Made by a program: the position numbers and the translations under genes. A stretch of 64,000 bases of DNA from a bacterium (GTDB lineage: Bacteria; UBA10199; JACPAL01; GCA-016699445): the NCBI GenBank assembly GCA_035454885.1, contig DATIGE010000014.1, positions 1 to 64,000 on the forward strand, read 5' to 3'. Below, piece by piece: positions 50,297-58,245 of this stretch. Position 1 is the first letter of the stretch, and each line of letters begins with the position of its first letter. A model generated the notes under the pieces. It was given only the letters and a program-made list of their open reading frames with translations. It had not been told where the DNA came from and made no database searches.

Positions 50297-50791
50297 ATGA
50301 ACGCCGCCCAACTGCATCTCCTCGTCAACCACATCCCGATCTTCGGGGTGGCCTTCGGCCTGGCGGCCCTGCTCTGGTCCCTCGCGAGGGGATCCAAGGA
50401 CATGCGGTGGGCCTCCATCGCCCTTTTCCTGGTTTCAGGCGCCTTCGCATGGGTCGCCGTGGAATCCGGGGAACGCGCGGAGGACCTGGTGGAAAATCTT
50501 CCCGGCGTCGTCAAGTCCTTGATCCACGACCACGAAGAGGCGGCCGAAACCACGAATGTCTCCATCATCCTATTGGCCGCGCTCTCGCTCGTCATGGCGG
50601 CGGCCGCGCGGTTCAAGCCCGCCCTCTTCAAGGGCGTTCAGGTCCTCGTCGTCGTCCTGGCCCTGGTCTCGAGCGTCCTTCTGGCCCGAACCGCACATCG
50701 GGGCGGACTCATCCGACATACGGAAATCCGGGGCGCGGCCGCCGGAAACACGCAGGGCGAGGGACGCGCCACAAACGAGGAAGACGACTGA
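50297..50791 (+). CDS. Four-segment membrane protein (DUF2231-like)
   Basis: A 164-residue membrane protein. It starts NAAQLHLLVNHIPIFGVAFGLAALLW, a His-rich first segment typical of DUF2231-like proteins, and has three further hydrophobic segments. HDHEEAAE lies in the central loop and a soluble acidic tail ends it. The His residues could bind heme or metal. It sits alone between minus-strand genes, 9 nt from the convergent transglycosylase end. Confidence 0.7.
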   Translation: MNAAQLHLLVNHIPIFGVAFGLAALLWSLARGSKDMRWASIALFLVSGAFAWVAVESGERAEDLVENLPGVVKSLIHDHEEAAETTNVSIILLAALSLVMAAAARFKPALFKGVQVLVVVLALVSSVLLARTAHRGGLIRHTEIRGAAAGNTQGEGRATNEEDD

Positions 50792-50799
50792 CCGTCCGC

Positions 50800-52833
50800 T
50801 CAGGATGGATTCGGCGGATCGAGGGATGGAACCAGCTTCGACCTTTTGAAATGCCCCAGGAGATGGCCATAGATGTAGGCCGACCGGAGGACGCGCTTCA
50901 CGTAGCCGCGCGTCTCGGTCAAGGGGATCGCTTCGATGAATTCGTCGAGCGGCAGAAAACCCTGGGCGCCCAGCCAACGGTTCACGTTTCCCGGTCCCGC
51001 GTTGTAACCCATCACCGCCAACGCCGTCTGCCCGTCGAAACGATCCATCAAGTCGCGCAGAAATGAGGTTCCGAGCTTGATATTGTAGGGGGGGTCCTTC
51101 AGATCGCCCGCGGACGGAGGGAGCCCGAGGGCCTTCGCCTTGATGCGCGCGGTCGCCGGCATGAGCTGCATCACACCCACCGCTCCCGCGTGCGACCGCA
51201 CGCCTCGGATGAAGAGCGATTCCTCGCGCATGATCCCCAAAACCAGCGCCAAGGGCAGACGATTCCCCTCCGCCTCGCGCCTGGCGTCCCGCTCGTAGGC
51301 CACGGGATACAGGGCGCGCGTCAACGTCGTGTCCCTGGCCAGGTCGATGTCGAACACCGACTTGTCGAGCGTCTCCGCCGCCAACTCGAGGGCCCGGTTG
51401 TAATCGCCCGACTCCGCCCAACGCTCGGCGATCGCTTCTGGACTTTGCGCCGCGGCATCCCGGCGGACGTAGGTGAGGTAGTCCAGGGCGTCCGCCGCGG
51501 CCTCGTGGTCCATCCTCCGGTTGAGATCATCGACCACGCGGAGGGCATCCGCCAAGGAGCGGTCCGGCGGCAATGAAGCCCTGGCCTTGGCGAGGGAGGG
51601 CGCCGATTCCGAGGAGCCCAAACGCGCCTCCGCCAGGAGGGCGTAGAACGAGAACGGATACGACTTGAGCACCTGGCGGTAGAGGCCGGCCGAAGCCCCT
51701 CCCAGTTTCTTCTTCGAACGGATTTCCGCGATGCGGCCCTTCCAATACAGGGCCTGTGGCTGGGCCTCGGTGCCGAGCGGCCGCGTCGCGATGATTTTTT
51801 CCAAATTTTCCTCGGCCCTCTCGTAATCCTCGCCTTGAATCGCGGAAAAGGCGTCGTCCCAGAGGTATTTCTCCTTCATGTCGCCCTCGGGGAGCTTCAA
51901 GAGGTCTCTCAGGGCTCGTTCCGCCCGGTCCCGCTCGTCCTGGGCCTCGTAAATCTGGGAGAGACGGTAATACGCGTCGTCGGCATAGCGGTTGCCGGCC
52001 GATTGAGTGGTCAGCCGGCTGAAGGTGGCCTCCGCCGCCTCATATCGCCTGAGGTCCGACTCGAGGCTCCCCTTCCAAAAGAGGGAACGGGCGACCAATC
52101 TCGCCTCGCAGGACCCTTCCGCCACCCGCCCGTAACTTTCCACCGCGTCTTCCCTTTCCCCGTCCTTCTGGAGGGCCCATCCGAGCTCGAAAAAGGCCCG
52201 GCACTTGTCCTTGTCCGGCACCTCGGCCGCGGCAATCTCGCTGATCGAGATCATGCCCGGAATCGAGTCGAAGAGGTTTCTCTGATAAAGGAGATGCAAA
52301 CGGGTGAGACCGTCCATCGCTTCCGGAGACTCGGGGGCGTCGTTTTCGCGATCCGGAAAATACGCCCAGAGCCTCCGACGCCAGCCTTCATCGGGTTCGG
52401 AGGCCCGTTTGGCCGCCTCCAGCCCCGTCTCGAGGGCCTTCCGATAGAGCCTCCGGTAGAAGCTCTGGTTCTTGTTGATGATGTCGGAGGGCGGGGCCGG
52501 AAGGTCCCTGAGGAGATCCAGGGCCCCCGGGGCGTCGCCCCCCTCCAACCGGTCCCGCGCCAGGAACACGTTTTTCCAAAAATCCCAGACGGGCGACTTG
52601 TCCTTGGAGGGGAATTCGCGAACCGGCTCATCGAAATTCACAAACGTCACGATCGGTTTCCATCGGGCCGCCCTGGCGGCCCGCCCGCGGCGCTTGACGG
52701 AGCGGTGTTTGACCACGCGGTGCTTCGCGGGGGGACGCCGGACCGTCCGGCGTTGGGCGCAAATCCCGGCCGCGGGAACCATGAGCGCGATCGCGAGAAC
52801 CAGCGCCCAAGCGAGCTTCGTCCCTTTCTTCAT
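50800..52833 (-). CDS. Soluble-type lytic transglycosylase with superhelical repeats
   Basis: A 677-residue exported protein. Signal peptide (LAWALVLAIALMVPAAGICA), a very basic segment, then ~400 residues of helical TPR-like repeats as in Slt70, and a C-terminal SLT domain: LALVLGIMREESLFIRGVRSHAGAVGVMQLMPATA with the catalytic Glu, and ALAVMGYNAGPGNVNRW. It cleaves the glycan strands of murein with 1,6-anhydro ends. The start overlaps the DTW gene stop (ATGA). Confidence 0.92.
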   Translation of the reverse strand: MKKGTKLAWALVLAIALMVPAAGICAQRRTVRRPPAKHRVVKHRSVKRRGRAARAARWKPIVTFVNFDEPVREFPSKDKSPVWDFWKNVFLARDRLEGGDAPGALDLLRDLPAPPSDIINKNQSFYRRLYRKALETGLEAAKRASEPDEGWRRRLWAYFPDRENDAPESPEAMDGLTRLHLLYQRNLFDSIPGMISISEIAAAEVPDKDKCRAFFELGWALQKDGEREDAVESYGRVAEGSCEARLVARSLFWKGSLESDLRRYEAAEATFSRLTTQSAGNRYADDAYYRLSQIYEAQDERDRAERALRDLLKLPEGDMKEKYLWDDAFSAIQGEDYERAEENLEKIIATRPLGTEAQPQALYWKGRIAEIRSKKKLGGASAGLYRQVLKSYPFSFYALLAEARLGSSESAPSLAKARASLPPDRSLADALRVVDDLNRRMDHEAAADALDYLTYVRRDAAAQSPEAIAERWAESGDYNRALELAAETLDKSVFDIDLARDTTLTRALYPVAYERDARREAEGNRLPLALVLGIMREESLFIRGVRSHAGAVGVMQLMPATARIKAKALGLPPSAGDLKDPPYNIKLGTSFLRDLMDRFDGQTALAVMGYNAGPGNVNRWLGAQGFLPLDEFIEAIPLTETRGYVKRVLRSAYIYGHLLGHFKRSKLVPSLDPPNPS

Positions 52834-53543
52834 CGCAAGAGGCTCCTGCGAATGCGCAGCCCCTCATCGCGGGGCTTTCTTTCCGCGCAAAACACAAGCT
52901 GCCGGCCGACCATGTCCTCCATGACCTCCAGGAGGTTGTCATGGGGACGCGACGGCATCTCCGTCAGGAGGTCGATCGTCTGGTGAATGGCCTCCAGGGT
53001 CGTGTAGCAATGCCTGTCGGGCTGATGACGCACGCGAATGCGCGACGGCTCCGCCGGCGTAAAACGGATGCACGGCAGATTTTTCAGATTCCGGCTGCGG
53101 AACATCGTCCGGCGCGCGCTGTGCCAGGTTCCGTCGATCACAAAAATGAGCGGACGCTTGCCGGGGCGAAACAGGGCGCGGCGCTCTTCGGGCTCCAAGG
53201 CGCTCAGGTCCGTGGATCCTTCGCACGGAAACAAGACGGCGGGGTCATTCTTCGGATCCGCCAGGAGGGCGTTCACTTCGGCGCTGTCCGAGTAGTCGTC
53301 CCCCTCGATCAGAAACGAATCCTTCAAACACAGATGCGCCATGCGCCCGGTGGCGATCGGACGCTTCTCTTCGAGCGGATGAATGAGGATGGCGAAACGC
53401 AGATCGAGACCGATCGGACGGATTTTCGCGCAGTAGCAGAACCCGCCCGGACGCCAGCAGCGGTAACAGAGATCGCGCGGCGGAATTTGCGCCGCGAGGC
53501 GCTGCTGTTTGAGCCTTTGATAGTCGCGAAGCGTCGGGGCCAT
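52830..53543 (-). CDS. DTW-domain tRNA-uridine aminocarboxypropyltransferase
   Basis: A 237-residue protein of the DTW family. A four-Cys zinc site (CYRCWRPGGFCYC) is followed by the family motif FVIDGTWHSARRTM and a C-terminal region with RIRVRHQPDRHCYTTLEA. Members (E. coli TapT) add the acp group of SAM to uridine 47 in tRNA. The start at 53543 has AGGG upstream; a long in-frame extension is rejected because it overlaps the divergent gene. Confidence 0.9.
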   Translation of the reverse strand: MAPTLRDYQRLKQQRLAAQIPPRDLCYRCWRPGGFCYCAKIRPIGLDLRFAILIHPLEEKRPIATGRMAHLCLKDSFLIEGDDYSDSAEVNALLADPKNDPAVLFPCEGSTDLSALEPEERRALFRPGKRPLIFVIDGTWHSARRTMFRSRNLKNLPCIRFTPAEPSRIRVRHQPDRHCYTTLEAIHQTIDLLTEMPSRPHDNLLEVMEDMVGRQLVFCAERKPRDEGLRIRRSLLR

Positions 53544-53633
53544 GTGTAACCCTTTTTGTAGACAGGTCCCCGCCACACTGCAAGACAGAGATTGCCGGAA
53601 ACCGCCCCGCGCAGTATTCTCCGCACGCCGACC

Positions 53634-54623
53634 ATGCGCCCTTACCGCCTCCTCTTCGGCCTCGCGGCCGCATACAACGCCGCATTCGGGGTCTGGGCGG
53701 GGTTTTTCCCCCAATCCTTTTTCACCCTCTTTCGCCTGGAACCCATCAACTACCCGTCGCTCTGGGCCTGTCTGGGGATGGTGGTCGGCGTCTACGCCCT
53801 CGCATACGCCTACGCGGCCTGGAAGCCCGAAGAAGGCGACGTCCTCATCTGGATCGGTCTCATCGGGAAGATTCTGGGGCCGCTGGGATGGGTGAAGACC
53901 GTCTGGGCGGGCGGCCTGCCTCCGCGCACCTTCCCCCTCATCCTCTGCAACGACCTCGTCTGGTGGTTTCCGTTTCTCCTCTATCTCCTCAGAAACCACA
54001 AGGACCGGGCGAAGATTCTCACCTCTCTCGTCGTTGTCGTGCACGTCATCGCCTGCCTCGGAGCCATCGTGGCCCGCGGCGGGACGGAGATCGAGCCCAG
54101 CCTCGGCGGCCGTCAGCAATGGGTCCTGGGCCACATCCCCCTCTGGTCGACCGTTTGGATGGCCTGGGTCCTCTCGTCGCTCAGCCTCCTGGCCTTATTC
54201 CCGCTCTGGGCGCGGGAGTTGGAGAGCCGTCTCGGCGGACTGATCTATGCCGCCGTCGCCCTCGACCTGGCGGGCGAGCTGCATCATATCGTGCTCGCCA
54301 CCGACCCCGCGCGCACCCTGGCGCAATTCGCGGACGCCGTCTCCCGCTACAACCTCTTCAGCGTCGTCCTCGCCAACGGCCTGTACTGCCTGCTCGGCCT
54401 CGTCTTCAGCGCCCTCAGTTGGCGAAGGTCCTTCCTGAAGGGGGGCGTGGGCGTCTGGGGATTCGCGATGTGGACGGCCGGGCTCGGCCTCTCCCTGGCC
54501 GCCCTCCTTGAATCCCGCCCCGGAATCATCGCCGGCGCGGGCGCGGTCATGGCCCTCTTCCTTCCCTGGGTTGGCCTTGTCGGGTGGCGGTTCCGCGGCG
54601 CACCCGCCGGGAAGAAGGCATGA
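53634..54623 (+). CDS. Polytopic membrane protein, about 9 segments
   Basis: A 329-residue hydrophobic protein starting MRPYRLLFGLAAAYNAAFGVWAGFFP. About nine membrane segments are visible; LDLAGELHHIVLATDP and the early YNAAFGVWAG and KILGPLGWVKTVWAG stretches are the most distinctive loops. No family recognised. Its stop overlaps the start of the saccharopine dehydrogenase-like gene (ATGA), so the products are probably functionally linked. Confidence 0.75.
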   Translation: MRPYRLLFGLAAAYNAAFGVWAGFFPQSFFTLFRLEPINYPSLWACLGMVVGVYALAYAYAAWKPEEGDVLIWIGLIGKILGPLGWVKTVWAGGLPPRTFPLILCNDLVWWFPFLLYLLRNHKDRAKILTSLVVVVHVIACLGAIVARGGTEIEPSLGGRQQWVLGHIPLWSTVWMAWVLSSLSLLALFPLWARELESRLGGLIYAAVALDLAGELHHIVLATDPARTLAQFADAVSRYNLFSVVLANGLYCLLGLVFSALSWRRSFLKGGVGVWGFAMWTAGLGLSLAALLESRPGIIAGAGAVMALFLPWVGLVGWRFRGAPAGKKA

Positions 54624-55669
54624 GCCGCCGCATCTTCATCGCGGGGGGCTACGGCGTCTTCGGCTCGCAGATCGCCCGGGAACTCGCCCGAGGCGGCATC
54701 CCATTGACGATCGCGGGACGCGACGGAGCGAAGGCGGCCAAGTGCGCCGCCGCCTACGGCGCCGACGCCCGGGGCGTGTCGTTGGACGTCCGTGACAAGG
54801 CGGCCTGCCGCAGTGCCTTTGAGGGGCACGCCGCGGTCGTTCATTGCGCCGGGCCCTTTTCGGACCAAGGCACGGCGGTCTTGGAGGCCTGCCTCGAGTC
54901 GCGGTGCCATTACGCCGACATCGCCGACGACCGCGTCTATGCCGCCAAGGTCCGGTCCTTCGACGCGCGTTTCCGGGCCGCGGGCCTCGTCGCCGCCTAC
55001 GGCTGCTCGAGCCTCCCCGGAATTTCGGGCGCCCTGGCAAGGCGGCTGAGGGACCGGTCGCCGGAACCGCCGGCGCGCATCCGGGTGACGCTCTTCATCG
55101 GCAACAAGAACGCCAAGGGCGAAGCGGCCGTCCGGTCGGTCCTTAGAATCTTGGGGAAGGACGTTCAGGCGCCCCAAGGGCCGATCCGCGGCTTCGGCGA
55201 TCCCGAAACCGTCGCCCTCCCCTCTCCGTGGGGCCGGCGGTCCGTAAACAATTTTGAAAGCCCCGAGTATGACCTCTTTCCCGAACTCTTCGGCGCCCGG
55301 TCCGTGACCGTCAAACTGGGATTTGAGCTCGGGGCGGTCCGCCGCGGCCTCGCCCTCTTCGCCGGACTCCCCGAGTCTTGGCGTCGGGCCTCGCTGAAGC
55401 CCCTCGTCCGGATCGGGAACGCGCTGAGTTTCTTCGGGACATCCGGAGGCGCCGTGATGGTGGAATTTTTCTACGGCGACGGTTCTCAAAAAAGCGAGGC
55501 TCTCTCCACCCCGGAGAACGGCCAAACGATGGCGATCCTCCCCTGCGTCTTCGTCGTTCACAAATTGCTGTCCGGAGCCCCAAATGAGGCCGGCGCCAAG
55601 ATCGCCTACGAGATCCTGGGGGCCGATGAGATGACGACCAACTTGCGGTCCTTCTGCGTCTCTTGCTAG
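54620..55669 (+). CDS. Saccharopine dehydrogenase-like NAD(P)-binding protein
   Basis: A 349-residue protein with an N-terminal Rossmann fold (RIFIAGGYGVFGSQIARELA, IAGRDGAKA) and VVHCAGPFSDQGTAVLEACLESRCHYADIADD, typical of saccharopine dehydrogenase-like/trans-acting enoyl-reductase-like proteins. The second half is the alpha/beta domain with AYGCSSLPGISGALARRL. The substrate is unknown; relatives act in lipid or lysine metabolism. It is the second gene of a three-gene operon. Confidence 0.82.
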   Translation: MSRRIFIAGGYGVFGSQIARELARGGIPLTIAGRDGAKAAKCAAAYGADARGVSLDVRDKAACRSAFEGHAAVVHCAGPFSDQGTAVLEACLESRCHYADIADDRVYAAKVRSFDARFRAAGLVAAYGCSSLPGISGALARRLRDRSPEPPARIRVTLFIGNKNAKGEAAVRSVLRILGKDVQAPQGPIRGFGDPETVALPSPWGRRSVNNFESPEYDLFPELFGARSVTVKLGFELGAVRRGLALFAGLPESWRRASLKPLVRIGNALSFFGTSGGAVMVEFFYGDGSQKSEALSTPENGQTMAILPCVFVVHKLLSGAPNEAGAKIAYEILGADEMTTNLRSFCVSC

Positions 55670-55679
55670 GATTCCCCGC

Positions 55680-57212
55680 GTGAAAAAGCCCACCCCCGAC
55701 GATCTCCGCCGCCTCACGGACGTGATGGAAAACGTCGCCGCCGACTCCCTGGTCCTCTCCCAGCTCTCCGAAGAGGATCAAATCCGCTTCAAGACGGCGG
55801 CGGGGCGCGTGATCCATCCCGACAAGCTCGAGATCAAGCGCCGCAACAAGGCCCAAAGGCGCCTCCAACAGCAATCCAAGAAGAAACAAGACCGCTCCAT
55901 GCGCGCGGCGACGGAGATCCGGACGGTCCGGAGGGAGTCGGTGTTCGTCCCTCCCCCGCACCGGCTGCTCGGGATCGGAGGAGACGCCGGAGACCTGGAC
56001 GACATTGTCGGCGTCCTGGAACGGCCCGACCACTGCTACGTCTGCAAGGAGGAGTTTTCCCAAATCCATTTTTTCTACGACTCGATGTGCCCCCAATGCG
56101 CGCGTTTCAACTACGCCAAGCGCAACCAGACCGCACGGCTCGACGGCCGTGTGGCGGTGATCACCGGGGCGCGCCTCAAGATCGGCTACCAGGCCGCGTT
56201 GATGATGCTCCGCGCCGGCGCCCGTGTGATCGTCACAACCCGCTTCCCCCAGGACGCGGCCGTCCGGTACACGCGCGAGACGGACTTTGACGCCTGGAAG
56301 GACCGCCTGCAGATCTACGGACTGGATTTGCGGCATTCGCCGAGCGTGGAGATCTTTACCCGTCACCTCGACCGGTCCCTGGACCGCCTGGACATCCTCA
56401 TCAACAACGCCGCCCAGACCGTGCGGAGGCCCCCCGGATTCTACGCCCACCTGATGGCCACGGAGGGCCTGCCCCACCGGGACTTGCCCGAACGGGCGCG
56501 CCCGTTGCTGGAGGACCACGAGCGATGCAAGGCCGCGCTGAGCGCGGCGCCCGGCACGATGTGGCTTTCCGAATGGCACGCGGGCAAGATCGATCCGGCG
56601 CCGGGCCTCACGGCCTCCGCGGCCCTTTCGCAGATTCCCTACACGTGCGACGACGGCATCGTCGCGGCGGAACACTTTCCCGAAGGCCGGCTCGACGCGG
56701 ATCTCCAGCAGGTGGACCTGCGCCACCGGAACAGCTGGCGGATGACCTTGGCCGAGGTTCCGACGGCGGAGATGCTGGAGGTCCATCTGGTCAACGCGGT
56801 GGCCCCGTTCATCCTGTGCGCGAAGCTCAAGCCCCTGATGTTGCGGGACCGGACGAACCAGAAGCACATCGTCAACGTCTCGGCGATGGAGGGCAAGTTC
56901 AACCGCCATACGAAGACGGACAAGCACCCCCACACCAACATGGCCAAGGCCGCGCTCAACATGATGACGCTGACCTCCGCGCGCGATTACGCCCAGAGCG
57001 GCATCTACATGAACGCCGTCGACACCGGCTGGGTCACCGACGAGGACCCAGCCGCGATCTCCGCCCGCAAGGAGGAGGAGCACGACTTCCAGCCGCCGCT
57101 CGACATCGTGGACGGCGCCGCGCGCGTCTGCGACCCGTTCTTCTCGGGCCTTCTCACCGGCGAACACTCGTGGGGAAATTTTCTCAAGGACTACCGGCCG
57201 ACCTCCTGGTGA
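55680..57212 (+). CDS. SDR-family oxidoreductase with N-terminal zinc-binding extension and no catalytic Tyr
   Basis: A 510-residue protein starting at GTG. An N-terminal basic helical region is followed by a four-Cys zinc motif (CYVCKEEF...CPQCARF), then a short-chain dehydrogenase: VAVITGARLKIGYQAALM (cofactor) and INNAAQ. The active-site Ser is in VNVSAMEGKF, but the YxxxK position reads THTNMAK-like (HPHTNMAKAAL), so Lys remains and the Tyr is replaced by Thr. It ends the operon 53634-57212. Function unknown. Confidence 0.8.
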   Translation: MKKPTPDDLRRLTDVMENVAADSLVLSQLSEEDQIRFKTAAGRVIHPDKLEIKRRNKAQRRLQQQSKKKQDRSMRAATEIRTVRRESVFVPPPHRLLGIGGDAGDLDDIVGVLERPDHCYVCKEEFSQIHFFYDSMCPQCARFNYAKRNQTARLDGRVAVITGARLKIGYQAALMMLRAGARVIVTTRFPQDAAVRYTRETDFDAWKDRLQIYGLDLRHSPSVEIFTRHLDRSLDRLDILINNAAQTVRRPPGFYAHLMATEGLPHRDLPERARPLLEDHERCKAALSAAPGTMWLSEWHAGKIDPAPGLTASAALSQIPYTCDDGIVAAEHFPEGRLDADLQQVDLRHRNSWRMTLAEVPTAEMLEVHLVNAVAPFILCAKLKPLMLRDRTNQKHIVNVSAMEGKFNRHTKTDKHPHTNMAKAALNMMTLTSARDYAQSGIYMNAVDTGWVTDEDPAAISARKEEEHDFQPPLDIVDGAARVCDPFFSGLLTGEHSWGNFLKDYRPTSW

Positions 57213-57271
57213 AACGAAGTAGACAGCCGCAGCCGGAATGGGATAGTCCGTCAATCCAAGGAGAAACCAAC

Positions 57272-57529
57272 ATGGCACCTAAAGCAAACGCAGCCTTCAT
57301 GAAGCCCCTCAAGCCGTCCGCAGCGCTGGCCGAAGTCGTCGGGGACAAGGCGCTCCCGAGAACCCAGGTGGTCAAAAAGCTGTGGGCCTACATCAAGAAG
57401 AAGGGCCTCCAAGACAAGAAGAACCGCCGGATGATCAACGCCGACGAGTGCCTCAAGCCCGTCTTCGGCGGCAAGAAACAAGTCAGCATGTTTGAGATGA
57501 CGAAGCTGGTCAGCAAGCACCTGAAATAA
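57272..57529 (+). CDS. SWIB/MDM2-domain protein
   Basis: An 85-residue single-domain protein starting at an ATG with AAGGAG upstream. The SWIB pattern is clear: KPSAALAEVVGDKALPRTQVVKKLWAYIKKKGLQDKKNRRMINADECLKPVFG. SWIB domains occur in chromatin remodellers, chlamydial topoisomerase and stand-alone bacterial proteins, where the role is likely DNA compaction or binding. It follows the SDR gene by about 60 nt. Confidence 0.93.
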   Translation: MAPKANAAFMKPLKPSAALAEVVGDKALPRTQVVKKLWAYIKKKGLQDKKNRRMINADECLKPVFGGKKQVSMFEMTKLVSKHLK

Positions 57530-57535
57530 GCGGCC

Positions 57536-57763
57536 TCATTCCCGCTCGTCGATTTCAACGACCTTTTTTCGACCGGACGATCCCATCCGGATCCGGATGG
57601 AGGATTTCGGCACGTCGAAGTAACCGGCCAGGGCTTCGATCACCGCCTCATTGGCGCGCCCTTCCCGCGGCGGGGCGTTGACCGCCACGCGGTAGGTCCC
57701 GTCGGGGAGTTTTTCCACCCCGGGCCTCCGCGAGCCGGGTTTGACGGTGATTTCGATCCTCAT
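57536..57763 (-). CDS. UPF0235/DUF167 (YggU-like) protein
   Basis: A 75-residue protein with the family motifs ITVKPGSRRPGV, YRVAVNAPPREGRANEAVIEALA and GSSGRKKVVEI. YggU-like proteins have a known small alpha/beta fold but no assigned function. The start MRIEITV is chosen because the longer frame overlaps the thioesterase gene. Confidence 0.9.
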   Translation of the reverse strand: MRIEITVKPGSRRPGVEKLPDGTYRVAVNAPPREGRANEAVIEALAGYFDVPKSSIRIRMGSSGRKKVVEIDERE

Positions 57764-57780
57764 CACGGGACAGGGACCCC

Positions 57781-58209
57781 TCAAGTCACCACGACGGCCA
57801 AGGTCACCATCGCTTTCGCGACGAGGACCTCCTTCTCTCCTTCTTGGGAAAAAACCTCGGATTCGGCCACCGTCACCCGGCTGCCCGGGCGGAGGACGAC
57901 GGCCTTGCAGCGCAGCGATCGGCCGCGGGCGGGACGGAGGATGTTGATCTTGAATTCGATCGTCAGGACGATTTCCCCCCCTTTGACCAACGTCGCGGCC
58001 GCGCCGCCGGCCGTGTGGTCGGCCATGGTCGCCATCACGCCGGCGTGGATCACGTCGTCCTGTTGCAGGTGCCGCGGCTGAATCTCCAAAGACGACTCGC
58101 ACCAACCGCTCCCGAGGCCTTTGAGTCTGATCCCCAGCTCGCGAATGAAGGGGGCCTTGCTGAAGATGCGTTCCTGGCCTGCGTCGGGGGCCGGGTCTCG
58201 TGCGGGCAT
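57781..58209 (-). CDS. PaaI-type hotdog-fold thioesterase
   Basis: A 142-residue hotdog domain. The active-site segment QDDVIHAGVMATMADHTAGGAAATL (HAG and the acidic residue in MADHTAG) is typical of PaaI/4HBT thioesterases, which hydrolyse acyl-CoA esters. Strands follow as IVLTIEFKINILRPA. It sits 17 nt upstream of the YggU-like gene on the same strand. Confidence 0.88.
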   Translation of the reverse strand: MPARDPAPDAGQERIFSKAPFIRELGIRLKGLGSGWCESSLEIQPRHLQQDDVIHAGVMATMADHTAGGAAATLVKGGEIVLTIEFKINILRPARGRSLRCKAVVLRPGSRVTVAESEVFSQEGEKEVLVAKAMVTLAVVVT

Positions 58210-58245
58210 GACCCGAAGGCTGCACGATTTGAGGAAAGATGTCTA

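Noticed and set aside
53544-54134. Long N-terminal extension of the DTW protein
   Set aside because: It lies opposite the membrane protein gene and has shadow-frame composition.
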